DNA from: Dorea sp. D27
Lineage (GTDB): Bacteria; Bacillota; Clostridia; Lachnospirales; Lachnospiraceae
Assembly: GCF_001185345.1 (NCBI RefSeq)
Contig: NZ_KQ236746.1
Span: 23,553 to 87,552 of the forward strand
Reading direction: 5' to 3'
DNA: 64,000 bases
Position 1 is the stretch's first letter. Every line of letters starts with the position of its first letter. A model generated the notes under the pieces. That model did not search any database and was not told the DNA's origin. It saw only the letters and a list, made by a program, of their open reading frames with translations. Positions 35,000-42,933 of the stretch are shown one piece after another. A program made the translations under genes and the position numbers.

Positions 35000-35043
35000 A
35001 AGTTGGGGACGGGGGATTTTTAAAAATCCCCCGTCCCCAACTT
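35000..35043. repeat. 44-bp perfect GGGGACGGGG-type palindrome
   Basis: AAGTTGGGGACGGGGGATTTTT and its exact reverse complement, centred between 35021 and 35022. Partial outer complementarity extends it (GGGACACG against GCGTTCCC). It lies 17 bases after the moaC stop. Bases 35044-35218 are AT-rich and hold no gene I can support. Confidence 0.88.
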
Positions 35044-35218
35044 GCGTTCCCACATAGCGAATAAAGTCGAAAAATCAGAAAAAATTATTCGGATGCTGGA
35101 AATGTATCCACTATTTATACACAATTTGTGGATTAATAGGATAATAAATGTGGAAAACTCTGGAATTATATGGAAAATGATGACGGCATGTAAAAAAAAT
35201 GACGAATAAAGTAAGATT

Positions 35219-36250
35219 TTATTGCGTGTATGCAGGATTCGGATATACCATCATTTTTCCGTTCTTCCCGCGTATTTGGAATACGCTGTCTATATCGTCC
35301 AGTAGTAGCCTGTCAGAAATCAGTTCTGACAATTTCAGCTTTCCTGTATTTACAAGATGTACTGCTTTGTAGTGTGAGAATGGGTTTACATAAGAGGCTG
35401 TAATCGTAATTTCTTTCTGGAATATCTCGTAAGGTTTCAACGGTATCTCGCAGTCTGGCGCTGTCAGTCCAAATAGAAGTACATGTCCGCCATTTCCGAC
35501 ATATTGCAGGGCGTCCAGCATCGTTTGCTTTTGTCCCACACATTCTATCGTAACATTGATTTCACGGAGTTCTATTTCCTCGATGAGCTGTGCCGGGGTC
35601 TTCTTCAAGGGGTCCACTACATAGTCTGCCCCTAGCTTAAGAGCCATGGAATGTTTCGCCTCAACCGGCTCTGAGACGATGACCGTAGCAGCCCCCGCAA
35701 GTCTTGCAAGCTGTACCATAATCAGGCCGATGGTGCCGCCGCCGATAATCAGTACGGTATCGCCTGTTTTGATATGTGCACGGCCGATACCGTGTACACA
35801 GCAACCGAGGGGTTCGCACATGGCCGCTTCTTCAAAAGATACTTCCGGTTGCAGCACATACACCTGCTCTTCCTTTGCTTTGGCGAGCTCTGCAAAACCA
35901 CCGTCATACGTAACACCTGTTGCAGAATAAGTTTCACAGAAGTGAGGTTTACCCATCTTGCATGCATAGCATTTCCCACACATAATACTAGGGTCTACGG
36001 TAACATGGTCTCCAACTTTTACGTGCGTGACATTCTCCCCCACTGCTTCAACAATTCCTGCGAACTCGTGCCCAAGTACAACCGGGGGAGAACATTCGGA
36101 AGCCCCTTTGGCACCGTCGTAAATGTGTATATCCGTGCCGCAGACTCCTGCAGCCATTACACGTATCAGCACCTCGTCATGATTTATACTTGGAACTGCT
36201 TTTTCTTCTACCTTTACCACGCCTGGTCCATAAAATACTGCTGCTTTCAT
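35219..36250 (-). CDS. Zinc-dependent alcohol/polyol dehydrogenase (MDR family)
   Basis: 343 residues, medium-chain dehydrogenase like sorbitol or threonine dehydrogenase. Catalytic zinc ligands: Cys in GVCGTDIH near residue 37, the GHEFAG histidine near 61. Structural zinc: CGKCYACKMGKPHFC near 92-106. NAD motif IIGGGTIGLIMVQ near 170. Last gene of the glycyl radical enzyme operon, so it probably reduces the aldehyde or ketone made by that enzyme, or oxidises a polyol feeding it. Ribosome site GAAAGGAAAT precedes ATG 36250. Confidence 0.85.
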   Translation of the reverse strand: MKAAVFYGPGVVKVEEKAVPSINHDEVLIRVMAAGVCGTDIHIYDGAKGASECSPPVVLGHEFAGIVEAVGENVTHVKVGDHVTVDPSIMCGKCYACKMGKPHFCETYSATGVTYDGGFAELAKAKEEQVYVLQPEVSFEEAAMCEPLGCCVHGIGRAHIKTGDTVLIIGGGTIGLIMVQLARLAGAATVIVSEPVEAKHSMALKLGADYVVDPLKKTPAQLIEEIELREINVTIECVGQKQTMLDALQYVGNGGHVLLFGLTAPDCEIPLKPYEIFQKEITITASYVNPFSHYKAVHLVNTGKLKLSELISDRLLLDDIDSVFQIRGKNGKMMVYPNPAYTQ

Positions 36251-36323
36251 ACTTTATTTCCTTTCTTGAACTTGATTTACTTCGATATTATCCAAATGGC
36301 CGTAGGCAAAGCTGGTCAATACC

Positions 36324-37232
36324 TTAGCTATCCTGCAACTTCGTACAGCCATATCCTTTTACGTTATTGCAGATTTCTTGCTTTTCCGATTCCTCAATTG
36401 TCTTTTGACCGGATAATGCATACTGCCTTCCAATCTGCGCCGCTTTTCCCTTTCCCATGTCATGGTACGTAAGCAGATGTACCTGTTCGATTCCATCATA
36501 CTTCTGAGACAATCTGGCGATACTCTTGTAGTGTTCTGAGTTATCATTGATACCCGGTATGATGGGACAGCGAAGAAACACCCTGCTTCCACCCGTACAA
36601 AGTAAGTCAAGATTATTTAAAATGAGGCGGTTCTCGACGCCGGTATATTTTTCGTGGACTTCTGAATCTGCCACCTTATAGTCGAATAGGAATACATCCA
36701 CATATGGGGTTACAGCCATGTATTGCTCTGTGGGCGCCAGGCCCGAAGTGTCCAAACATACATGGAGCCCTCTTTCTTTTGAAATCTTTAATAATTCCAG
36801 AAGGCCCTGGAACTGGTACATGGGTTCCCCGCCGCTTATGGTCAATCCCCCTCCGCTTCTCTGATAGAAATCCCAATCCTTCATTACAGACTTTAGAATC
36901 TCATCATTTGACATCTTTTTACCATACAATTTCAGTGCGTGGTTCGGACACGCCTCTATACAGGCACCGCAATGGATACATTTTTGAAGATTGATGGTAT
37001 GGATCCCTTTATTATCTAATATGTGTACCAACTGTCTGCACACATCAACGCATTTTCTGCATGACGTGCATCTCTTATCCACAAAGCCAAGCTGCGGATC
37101 TGGACTCTTGGATTCAGGGTTATGGCACCATATACAGTCCAAGGGACACCCTTTTAGGAATATAGTGGTGCGGATTCCAGGCCCGTCATGCAGCGCAAAT
37201 CTTTGCAGATCAAAAACTATTAAATCTTCCAT
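36324..37232 (-). CDS. Glycyl radical enzyme activase (radical SAM)
   Basis: 302 residues. Radical SAM cluster motif CPLDCIWC (CxxxCxxC, residues ~30-37) and an inserted bacterial ferredoxin domain with two four-cysteine sets (CTSCRKCVDVC and CIHCGACIEAC, residues ~56-100), as in activases of dehydratase-type glycyl radical enzymes but not in PflA of pyruvate formate-lyase. GGEPMYQ is the SAM-binding motif. It installs the glycyl radical on the upstream-encoded enzyme. It starts 11 bases after that gene. Confidence 0.9.
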   Translation of the reverse strand: MEDLIVFDLQRFALHDGPGIRTTIFLKGCPLDCIWCHNPESKSPDPQLGFVDKRCTSCRKCVDVCRQLVHILDNKGIHTINLQKCIHCGACIEACPNHALKLYGKKMSNDEILKSVMKDWDFYQRSGGGLTISGGEPMYQFQGLLELLKISKERGLHVCLDTSGLAPTEQYMAVTPYVDVFLFDYKVADSEVHEKYTGVENRLILNNLDLLCTGGSRVFLRCPIIPGINDNSEHYKSIARLSQKYDGIEQVHLLTYHDMGKGKAAQIGRQYALSGQKTIEESEKQEICNNVKGYGCTKLQDS

Positions 37233-37243
37233 ATGACATTACC

Positions 37244-39586
37244 CTAGTTTAACGTACGGTTTAGAATATCTAACTGCACGTCATCTGCCAGCTCCACGTA
37301 TCTGGCGCTGAACCCGCCGACACGCACGATGAGATTTGTATATTTTTCAGGATCCAATCTGGCATTCTCAAGATCTTCCTTCCCGACTACATTGATCATA
37401 ACCTGTGTGCCTCCCCGCCCAAAATACGAGTCCATAAGGGGCAGTATGACGGTCCGCCTCAAATTGTTAAATGTTTCTTTAGAAAATTTCATATTCTGTA
37501 CGGTTCCGAAGTGGATATCACCCCGCGCTTTCAGCAGAGAATTTACAAATGCTGTCACCCCATTTTTGTCCATGCCGGCCGTAGGATTGTTGGCGTTGGA
37601 AAGGGAATCTCCTGCATGTCTTCCGTCCGGCGTGGCGCCAGTATTTCTTCCGTAGGTCGTATTATCGCGATTGTTGATGTTGACCATGCCGAAACAGTCC
37701 AGTCCGTAGCATTTTCCTGATATTCCGAGCATCTTTTCGCAGACCATCTCATGTACCGCTTTCATCATATCATCCACGTCATCCAAGTCATTGCCGAACT
37801 TATCCAGATTTAGAAGCAAAGAGCGCTCTTCTTCATATCCTGCGAAGTCTGACTTAAGCGCCGCCAGCATCTGAGCGGCATTCATTGTCTTGTCATCATA
37901 GATACATTTCTTAATGGCATATAATGAATCGGAACATGTAACGATGCCGTAAATCTCATCACTTCCGCCGCATTTTTTCGTCCCTCCGCTTATAACGCCC
38001 TTTCCTGCATCCAGACAGCCATCATATAAGAGGTTGTGGAGGTTGAGCGACATGTCACCGGCTATAATCTCATATCCGCGGGAGTGGTTTCTTGCACTTA
38101 CGTCAGTCAGAAAAGCTACGTTGCTGCAAAAGACGTCCCACAGCTCATCAAACGTCTTGTAATCTGCCAGCGTCGTCTCGTTTGGCGTCAGGCGGTATTG
38201 TCCCGTCGCATCATATCCGCCGTTCATCGTGCCCCACAATACATTGGCCATATTCAGCACGGAGTTGGGACTCGTTATGATGCTGTGGTCGATGGTAAAC
38301 TCACCGCAGCCAAGAGGCAGCCAGCCGAGCGCCTCTTCATAACTGATGCCAAACACATTCATAACTCCGGGAATGATATTTTCATCCTGATAGAGCATGG
38401 GATAGGTGATACCTTCTCCGATACAGTCCATGGCCTTTTCGTAAAGTCTCATATCCATACCTTCGTACATGCGCAGAGTAAGCTGCGGCACGATATCTTT
38501 TACCCTTCTGGACACTTCCATAATCACCAGCGCAAGTGCATCTGCTTCTTTCGGATGTTTCCTTCCCAATCCTCCTATGATCACCCTGTCATCTGTTACC
38601 TGCTCTTTAACAATCATCAGCTGCCAGAAGCTGGTCAGAAGGCGAATGGCCTCTTCCTCGTCAAGCCTTCCTTTATCCAGATCTTCGGCATAGTATAAAG
38701 CAAGATAGTCATCCATCCTTCCCCATTCACGTGCACCGTCTAAAAGCGTGTAGATTATGACAAGCTGTATCGCTTCACGGAAAGTCTCCGGTTTCCCGGT
38801 AATTAGTTTTCGGCAGATTCTTTCCATCTCCTCCAGGTCTGCCTTTCTCTGGGCGTCTGTCTCGATCTGGCGCATTGCATATGCCTGCCCGGCATACCAT
38901 TCCAAGGTTTTCATAACAGTTGTCAGCGCCATTCGCATTCCCTCGTAAAAATTGGAATCATTCTCGGGATGGGCCGCCTTCTTTTCCAAGGCCAGATGAT
39001 AGAGACCGGGCAGGCCGTAATCCAAGAGCTTGTGATAATCAAGAAATATACCTGCAACTCTCTGCAGCGCCGTCGCTGCGTGGGGCTGGCCGGAGAGATT
39101 CAGAACCGCCCCGTCCGATACGCCGCCTGTGACCATATATACCTTATCGGAAGGAGACATTTCGGCAAGAAACTTTTTGGTAGAAGTATGGCTGTTCCAG
39201 AACATACGAAGCTCCCGCAGCCGCTTTTTGTCCTGTGCTGCGATGGATGAATCCCGCATTTTTTCATCAAACCAGTCGAAATTCATGGCAAAGCCCCACT
39301 CGCTGTTTATATACTGCGCATTCATTCCCAACGGCAGGATGTCAGCCCTCCCGCAGAAGAGGTCGTTCGGCATGATTCCAAGCATCATCTGCGGATACTG
39401 TGCGTCAAAGCACTTTGCTTCACGGATTGCTGGAGGATCATTTATACATGCCTTGTAGACTTCGGTAAATGCCTCCATATGGTCTAAAAGCTCTGAAAAG
39501 TGTAAACGTGGTTCGTTGTTATAAATCGTTGCACGGCCGCTGTATGCGTCTGCCGTGCGAGTCTTATATGCTTCTTTCCAGTACAT
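37244..39586 (-). CDS. Glycyl radical enzyme of unassigned substrate
   Basis: 780 residues, PFL-like N-terminal domain and C-terminal glycine-radical domain. The radical loop reads RVGGFSARY, with the radical on Gly758 of the known pattern. The active-site cysteine is Cys427 in PLGCGEFTID, followed by Glu429. Dehydratases and C-S lyases usually have GCVEP or GCIEP, so GCGEF keeps the Cys and Glu but changes the flanks. The Cys-x-Glu pair argues against pyruvate formate-lyase, which has two adjacent cysteines. With its activase and a Zn alcohol dehydrogenase under LacI control, a dehydratase or lyase acting on a polyol or sugar-derived substrate is the best guess. ATG 39586 has GGGAGGAT upstream. 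Confidence 0.9.
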   Translation of the reverse strand: MYWKEAYKTRTADAYSGRATIYNNEPRLHFSELLDHMEAFTEVYKACINDPPAIREAKCFDAQYPQMMLGIMPNDLFCGRADILPLGMNAQYINSEWGFAMNFDWFDEKMRDSSIAAQDKKRLRELRMFWNSHTSTKKFLAEMSPSDKVYMVTGGVSDGAVLNLSGQPHAATALQRVAGIFLDYHKLLDYGLPGLYHLALEKKAAHPENDSNFYEGMRMALTTVMKTLEWYAGQAYAMRQIETDAQRKADLEEMERICRKLITGKPETFREAIQLVIIYTLLDGAREWGRMDDYLALYYAEDLDKGRLDEEEAIRLLTSFWQLMIVKEQVTDDRVIIGGLGRKHPKEADALALVIMEVSRRVKDIVPQLTLRMYEGMDMRLYEKAMDCIGEGITYPMLYQDENIIPGVMNVFGISYEEALGWLPLGCGEFTIDHSIITSPNSVLNMANVLWGTMNGGYDATGQYRLTPNETTLADYKTFDELWDVFCSNVAFLTDVSARNHSRGYEIIAGDMSLNLHNLLYDGCLDAGKGVISGGTKKCGGSDEIYGIVTCSDSLYAIKKCIYDDKTMNAAQMLAALKSDFAGYEEERSLLLNLDKFGNDLDDVDDMMKAVHEMVCEKMLGISGKCYGLDCFGMVNINNRDNTTYGRNTGATPDGRHAGDSLSNANNPTAGMDKNGVTAFVNSLLKARGDIHFGTVQNMKFSKETFNNLRRTVILPLMDSYFGRGGTQVMINVVGKEDLENARLDPEKYTNLIVRVGGFSARYVELADDVQLDILNRTLN

Positions 39587-39633
39587 GCGAATCCTCCCGT
39601 ATGCCTCGACAATATGTCAACCAGAGTTAAAGC

Positions 39634-39649
39634 GGTTAAACGTTTATCC
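39634..39649. promoter_or_regulatory. LacI-type operator at the glycyl radical operon promoter
   Basis: GGTTAAACGTTTATCC, near-perfect palindrome around ACGT, 10 bases downstream of the -10 box. It closely matches the operator at 39781-39796. Confidence 0.7.
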
Positions 39650-39658
39650 TATATCATG

Positions 39659-39687
39659 ATTTTAGTATTGGTTAAAGCATTAGTCAA
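39659..39687 (-). promoter_or_regulatory. Promoter of the glycyl radical enzyme operon
   Basis: Minus strand: TTGACT (39687-39682), 17-base spacer, TAAAAT (39664-39659). Confidence 0.7.
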
Positions 39688-39745
39688 TTGGCATTAATTC
39701 ATATATTTATCCGCTGCATTTTGTGCATTATTGCGCTGCGTAGTA

Positions 39746-39774
39746 TTGACAATAAAACCGTCCGGATTTAGAAT
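39746..39774 (+). promoter_or_regulatory. Promoter of the LacI regulator gene
   Basis: TTGACA (39746-39751), 17-base spacer, TAGAAT (39769-39774). Confidence 0.7.
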
Positions 39775-39780
39775 GAATTT

Positions 39781-39796
39781 AACTAAACGTTTAACT
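39781..39796. promoter_or_regulatory. LacI-type operator at the regulator's own promoter
   Basis: AACTAAACGTTTAACT, near-perfect palindrome with the TAAACGTTTA core shared with 39634-39649, placed over the expected transcription start. It predicts autoregulation. Confidence 0.7.
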
Positions 39797-39809
39797 GGAG
39801 GTGCATGGG

Positions 39810-40790
39810 TTGAGTACTATCAAAGATGTAGCAAAACGTGCAGGTGTCTCTATCGCCACCGTTTCTTATGTGATGAATGGAACGAAAAATATCAGCCGTC
39901 AGACGAGGGATCGTGTAATTGCTGCGATTAGAGAATTGAATTACGCTCCGAACCAGGCTGCAAAGAGCTTTAAGACAGGAAAGAAAAATATAATTGCTTT
40001 TATAGTTCCGGATATTTCAAACAATTATTTTGCTAATATAATAGAATCTTTAGAGGACGAAATCGGCAGATCCGCATACAGGCTCATTCTTGCAAACACG
40101 AAAGAATCAAAAGAAAATGAGATTTCACAGATTAAATATTTGACATCTGGAACGGTGGACGGCATTGTACTTGCATCTACGGTCCAGGATTATTCTGAAA
40201 TCAAAGAATACCTGCCAGAAAATTTTCCTGTAGTGCTCATCGACAGACGTCTTGAGAATTCTCCACTTGATATCGTCAGCGTGTCGGATGCCTCCGCGAT
40301 TGCGGAAGGCATCCAACAGCTGATATGCAACGGACACAGACAAATCGGGTATATCGGGGATGTTCCCCGCCTGAGTACAGCAAAGGAGCGGCTGCAGGCC
40401 TATAAAGATACTCTGAGGATGCATGGCATAACTGTAGATGACGGATTGATAAAAACAACAAGTTCCCTTACCCATGAAGCCTATCATCTGACGGGAGAGC
40501 TGCTGGATAATCAATGTACGGCTCTCGTCATCGGTAATAATCTGATGACTGTAGACGCCTGCTGCTATGTTGCCAACCATGCACAGCAGTATGGCGATAC
40601 CGAGATACTTGGCTATCAGCATAAAGAGCTTTCTTATCTGTTCCAGTCGGATATAGGGCTGATCATACAAAATGAAACAGATATGGGAAGCGCTGCCGGA
40701 CGGCAGATTCTCAGCAGAATACAGCATCCTGACCAGCCACAGAAGGAAATTATCGTATGCAACAAATTAAAAATAGCCTGTCCCTATTAA
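39810..40790 (+). CDS. LacI-family transcriptional repressor
   Basis: 326 residues. Canonical N-terminal LacI HTH (STIKDVAKRAGVSIATVS) and a periplasmic-binding-like ligand domain. The start is TTG 39810, 8 bases after GGAGG; this gives the classic M-S-T-I-K-D-V-A start, whereas GTG 39801 overlaps its own ribosome site. Divergent from the glycyl radical operon, with one operator at each promoter, so it is the probable local repressor responding to the substrate or a derivative. Confidence 0.88.
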   Translation: MSTIKDVAKRAGVSIATVSYVMNGTKNISRQTRDRVIAAIRELNYAPNQAAKSFKTGKKNIIAFIVPDISNNYFANIIESLEDEIGRSAYRLILANTKESKENEISQIKYLTSGTVDGIVLASTVQDYSEIKEYLPENFPVVLIDRRLENSPLDIVSVSDASAIAEGIQQLICNGHRQIGYIGDVPRLSTAKERLQAYKDTLRMHGITVDDGLIKTTSSLTHEAYHLTGELLDNQCTALVIGNNLMTVDACCYVANHAQQYGDTEILGYQHKELSYLFQSDIGLIIQNETDMGSAAGRQILSRIQHPDQPQKEIIVCNKLKIACPY

Positions 40791-40806
40791 AAATTGGCAA
40801 AAAAAG

Positions 40807-40840
40807 AAGGCATTATCTCGGCTGAGATATGCCTTTTTTT
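40807..40840. terminator. Bidirectional terminator between lacI-type gene and flavodoxin gene
   Basis: AAGGCAT-ATCTC pairs with GAGATATGCCTT around GGCT, with T7 on the plus side and A5 upstream. Confidence 0.8.
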
Positions 40841-41367
40841 CAATGGTCCATTTCCTCCAGCTTCTTCAGGCATTTCTGTGTGAATACCTTTGCGTGTTCG
40901 ATATCCAGGCTGTCCGGATGTGTCAATGCTTCGTCGAAGTTGCGGATATACATATCCATCTGTGCCTCATTCTCAGGTACTCTTCTGGATTCGTATTTTT
41001 CCCGTACCTTCCGGGGCATTTTGCCCTGGCAGATGAACGCGCCAAGGTAGTCGTTATCATTTTCAATCCATGCATTGACGCTTTTTTCTATCGCTTTATA
41101 ATAATCAGGGGAGTCGCCCATGCCGCACGTGCCAAATAAGGCAATCCTCTTTCCGCCAAGCCCGTTTATAAAATCGCTCACTTCCATACTGCACGTGCCG
41201 CAGTTCACGCAGAAGCCGATAAAGTAGACGTTCGCTTCCGGAATCGACTTGTCTGTCGTGATATCGATGAGATCTTTCGAGTTGCCGGGCAGGTTAGAAA
41301 ATATGGCAGCTGCGATTTTCTTCGTGTTGCCGGACCGGCTCTCATATAGTACGAGGTATTCTAACAT
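40840..41367 (-). CDS. Flavodoxin-family protein
   Basis: 175 residues with the FMN phosphate loop YESRSGNTKKIA at residues 8-19. It resembles the Flavodoxin_3 group, in which some members serve as electron carriers for bilin or other reductases. Cysteines in FCVNCGTCS and FGTCGMGD are unusual in a plain flavodoxin. I start at ATG 41367 behind AGGAGGGGTGAC; the longer frame from 41550 runs through the neighbouring gene. It is probably cotranscribed with the zinc-ribbon gene. Confidence 0.8.
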   Translation of the reverse strand: MLEYLVLYESRSGNTKKIAAAIFSNLPGNSKDLIDITTDKSIPEANVYFIGFCVNCGTCSMEVSDFINGLGGKRIALFGTCGMGDSPDYYKAIEKSVNAWIENDNDYLGAFICQGKMPRKVREKYESRRVPENEAQMDMYIRNFDEALTHPDSLDIEHAKVFTQKCLKKLEEMDH

Positions 41368-41393
41368 ATCAGTCACCCCTCCTTTAAAATATC

Positions 41394-41798
41394 TTAGCTG
41401 TTCTTGATGAATGTCGTGCTGCATTTCGGGCATCGGACCTCTATCTTGCCTTTTCCTTTCGGTATCCGTATCTTCTGCCTGCAAGAAGGGCACTTGTAGA
41501 TATGGTACACCTTGCGCTGGGACGCCGAGTTTTTCTGCCGGGAGAACCAACAGCGTATCTTATACGTCTTGCTGAGCCACTTCTGATTTTCTGCGGCTCT
41601 CTTATAGACGTTCCGGGAGAATATACGGAAGTAAGAGTAGATAACGCAGGTCCAGGCAAGTGCGGTGAGGGCGGTAAACATAAGGCCGTCAAACCAGCCG
41701 GACAGTATGAGTGCCACTATTGCGGCAACTAAAGTAAACTTACCAAATGAATCAATGCCGTATCTTCCGGACATAAAACGAATAAACTTTTCTTTCAA
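41394..41798 (-). CDS. Small membrane protein with C-terminal zinc ribbon
   Basis: 134 residues. Two hydrophobic segments (~20-55), a basic middle and a C-terminal zinc ribbon of two CPxC knuckles (KCPSCRQK and RCPKCSTT). TTG 41798 is the likely start, 7-8 bases after AAGGTGAT. Function is not known to me; such proteins are common hypothetical genes in Lachnospiraceae. Confidence 0.72.
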   Translation of the reverse strand: MKEKFIRFMSGRYGIDSFGKFTLVAAIVALILSGWFDGLMFTALTALAWTCVIYSYFRIFSRNVYKRAAENQKWLSKTYKIRCWFSRQKNSASQRKVYHIYKCPSCRQKIRIPKGKGKIEVRCPKCSTTFIKNS

Positions 41799-41931
41799 AT
41801 TAAATCACCTTCTTAATTAAGCATCATACGCCGTCTGGACGTAAAGTCAATAAACTCCCCATTAAAAAAATATTAAATAAAAAAGAAAGTCATATTAACA
41901 CGTATGACAGATATTGACAGTCAAATTGAGA

Positions 41932-41960
41932 TTGCAATTGCTTTCGTATTGGTATATGAT
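41932..41960 (+). promoter_or_regulatory. Promoter of the frl regulator gene
   Basis: TTGCAA (41932-41937), 17-base spacer, TATGAT (41955-41960). Downstream there are two imperfect direct copies, AATACGAGCT and AATACAAGTT. Confidence 0.5.
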
Positions 41961-42007
41961 GGAAATGTAATACGAGCTATAATACAAGTTGTTAGGAGAA
42001 TGTATAA

Positions 42008-42736
42008 ATGGGCGTTATTGAAAAGACGAACGCAACACCGTTATATCTGCAGTTGAAGAATAAGATCAAAAAGGAGATCAGAACAGGCATGCTGAAGCCG
42101 GGAGACAAGATTCCGTCGGAGGCGCAGCTGCAGAAAGAGTATCATATGAGCCGGGTCACTGTCCGTAATGCCATGGAGGAACTGACGGTTGAAGGGTACA
42201 TTATAAAGGTGCAGGGGAAAGGCAGCTTCGTCGCAGACTCCGACATGCTCCGCCTGCCCATAGGGGTGACCAGCTTTACGGAGGATGCCAGGATGCAGGG
42301 GATAAACCTTACGTCTGAGGTCATCCAATTTGGGATAGAAGATATTAAGACAGATCTGGACAGGGAATTCTTCGGTGGCAATACGAACGGGGAAGTTCTT
42401 GTACTGAAACGAGTCAGAAGTGCGGATGGCGTACCGATTACGATTGAGGAAAACCATATGTCGCCGGACCTGATAGATATGCGTGAGGAGGATTTGACGA
42501 AGTCGTTCTATGACATACTAATAAATAAATACCATATGGTTCCTTCGAACAAGGGGCGAAGAAGTGTGAGGATAATATATGCGGACGATGAGATAGCTAA
42601 ATATCTGAATCTGTCATTGGGGACGCCCGTAATCGAGTGCGAGGTGTGCGTGTTTGATATGAATGGCGACCCGATACATACGGTGAAAGATATTGTAAGA
42701 GGAGACAACGACCGGTTTTTAAAATGGTATGTATAA
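42008..42736 (+). CDS. frlR: GntR/UTRA-family regulator of the fructoselysine operon
   Basis: 242 residues. N-terminal GntR winged helix (GDKIPSEAQLQKEYHMSRVT region, residues ~35-60) and a C-terminal UTRA effector domain. UTRA proteins bind phosphorylated sugars. It precedes the frl kinase gene in the same direction with its own terminator between, as FrlR accompanies the frl genes in other bacteria. The likely ligand is a 6-phospho-fructosamine. Symbol by context and family. Confidence 0.8.
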   Translation: MGVIEKTNATPLYLQLKNKIKKEIRTGMLKPGDKIPSEAQLQKEYHMSRVTVRNAMEELTVEGYIIKVQGKGSFVADSDMLRLPIGVTSFTEDARMQGINLTSEVIQFGIEDIKTDLDREFFGGNTNGEVLVLKRVRSADGVPITIEENHMSPDLIDMREEDLTKSFYDILINKYHMVPSNKGRRSVRIIYADDEIAKYLNLSLGTPVIECEVCVFDMNGDPIHTVKDIVRGDNDRFLKWYV

Positions 42737-42740
42737 TATG

Positions 42741-42753
42741 ACTTGATACAAGT
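42741..42753. promoter_or_regulatory. Inverted repeat ACTTG-ATA-CAAGT
   Basis: 13-bp perfect inverted repeat just after the frlR stop. Its half-site CAAGT recurs upstream of frlR, so it may be a regulator site. Confidence 0.35.
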
Positions 42754-42766
42754 TAATGAGAGAGTA

Positions 42767-42799
42767 AACAGGCTTTTCTGATGAAGAGCCTGTTTTTTT
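42767..42799 (+). terminator. Terminator after frlR
   Basis: AAACAGGCT pairs with AGCCTGTTT around a 10-base loop, followed by a run of eight T. Confidence 0.82.
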
Positions 42800-42862
42800 T
42801 ACTAAAAATGTAATGAAAATTTATAAAAAATGCACAAAAAAGCAATGTGAAAGAGAATATTA

Positions 42863-42891
42863 TTGACAAAAAAGACAGTTGTCATTATAGT
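42863..42891 (+). promoter_or_regulatory. Promoter of the frl catabolic operon
   Basis: TTGACA (42863-42868), 17-base spacer, TATAGT (42886-42891). A palindrome GTATTAATAC (42904-42913) lies just after the start site and may be the FrlR operator. Confidence 0.7.
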
Positions 42892-42933
42892 ATTATATAA
42901 GACGTATTAATACATTTTAAACGGAGAGCCAGT

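Noticed and set aside
35774..36472. 232-codon open frame on the plus strand
   Set aside because: Runs across the end of one real gene and the start of another on the other strand; cysteine- and phenylalanine-rich shadow.
38036..38698. 220-codon open frame on the plus strand
   Set aside because: Antisense to the glycyl radical enzyme gene; product resembles nothing.
37244..39586. Reading the glycyl radical enzyme as isethionate sulfite-lyase completing the 0-6 kb pathway
   Set aside because: The active-site motif is GCGEF, not the GCIEP-type motif I associate with that enzyme, and it is under separate LacI control 30 kb away.
37244..39586. Reading the same gene as pyruvate formate-lyase
   Set aside because: It lacks the adjacent cysteine pair, and its activase has the extra ferredoxin domain typical of other family members.
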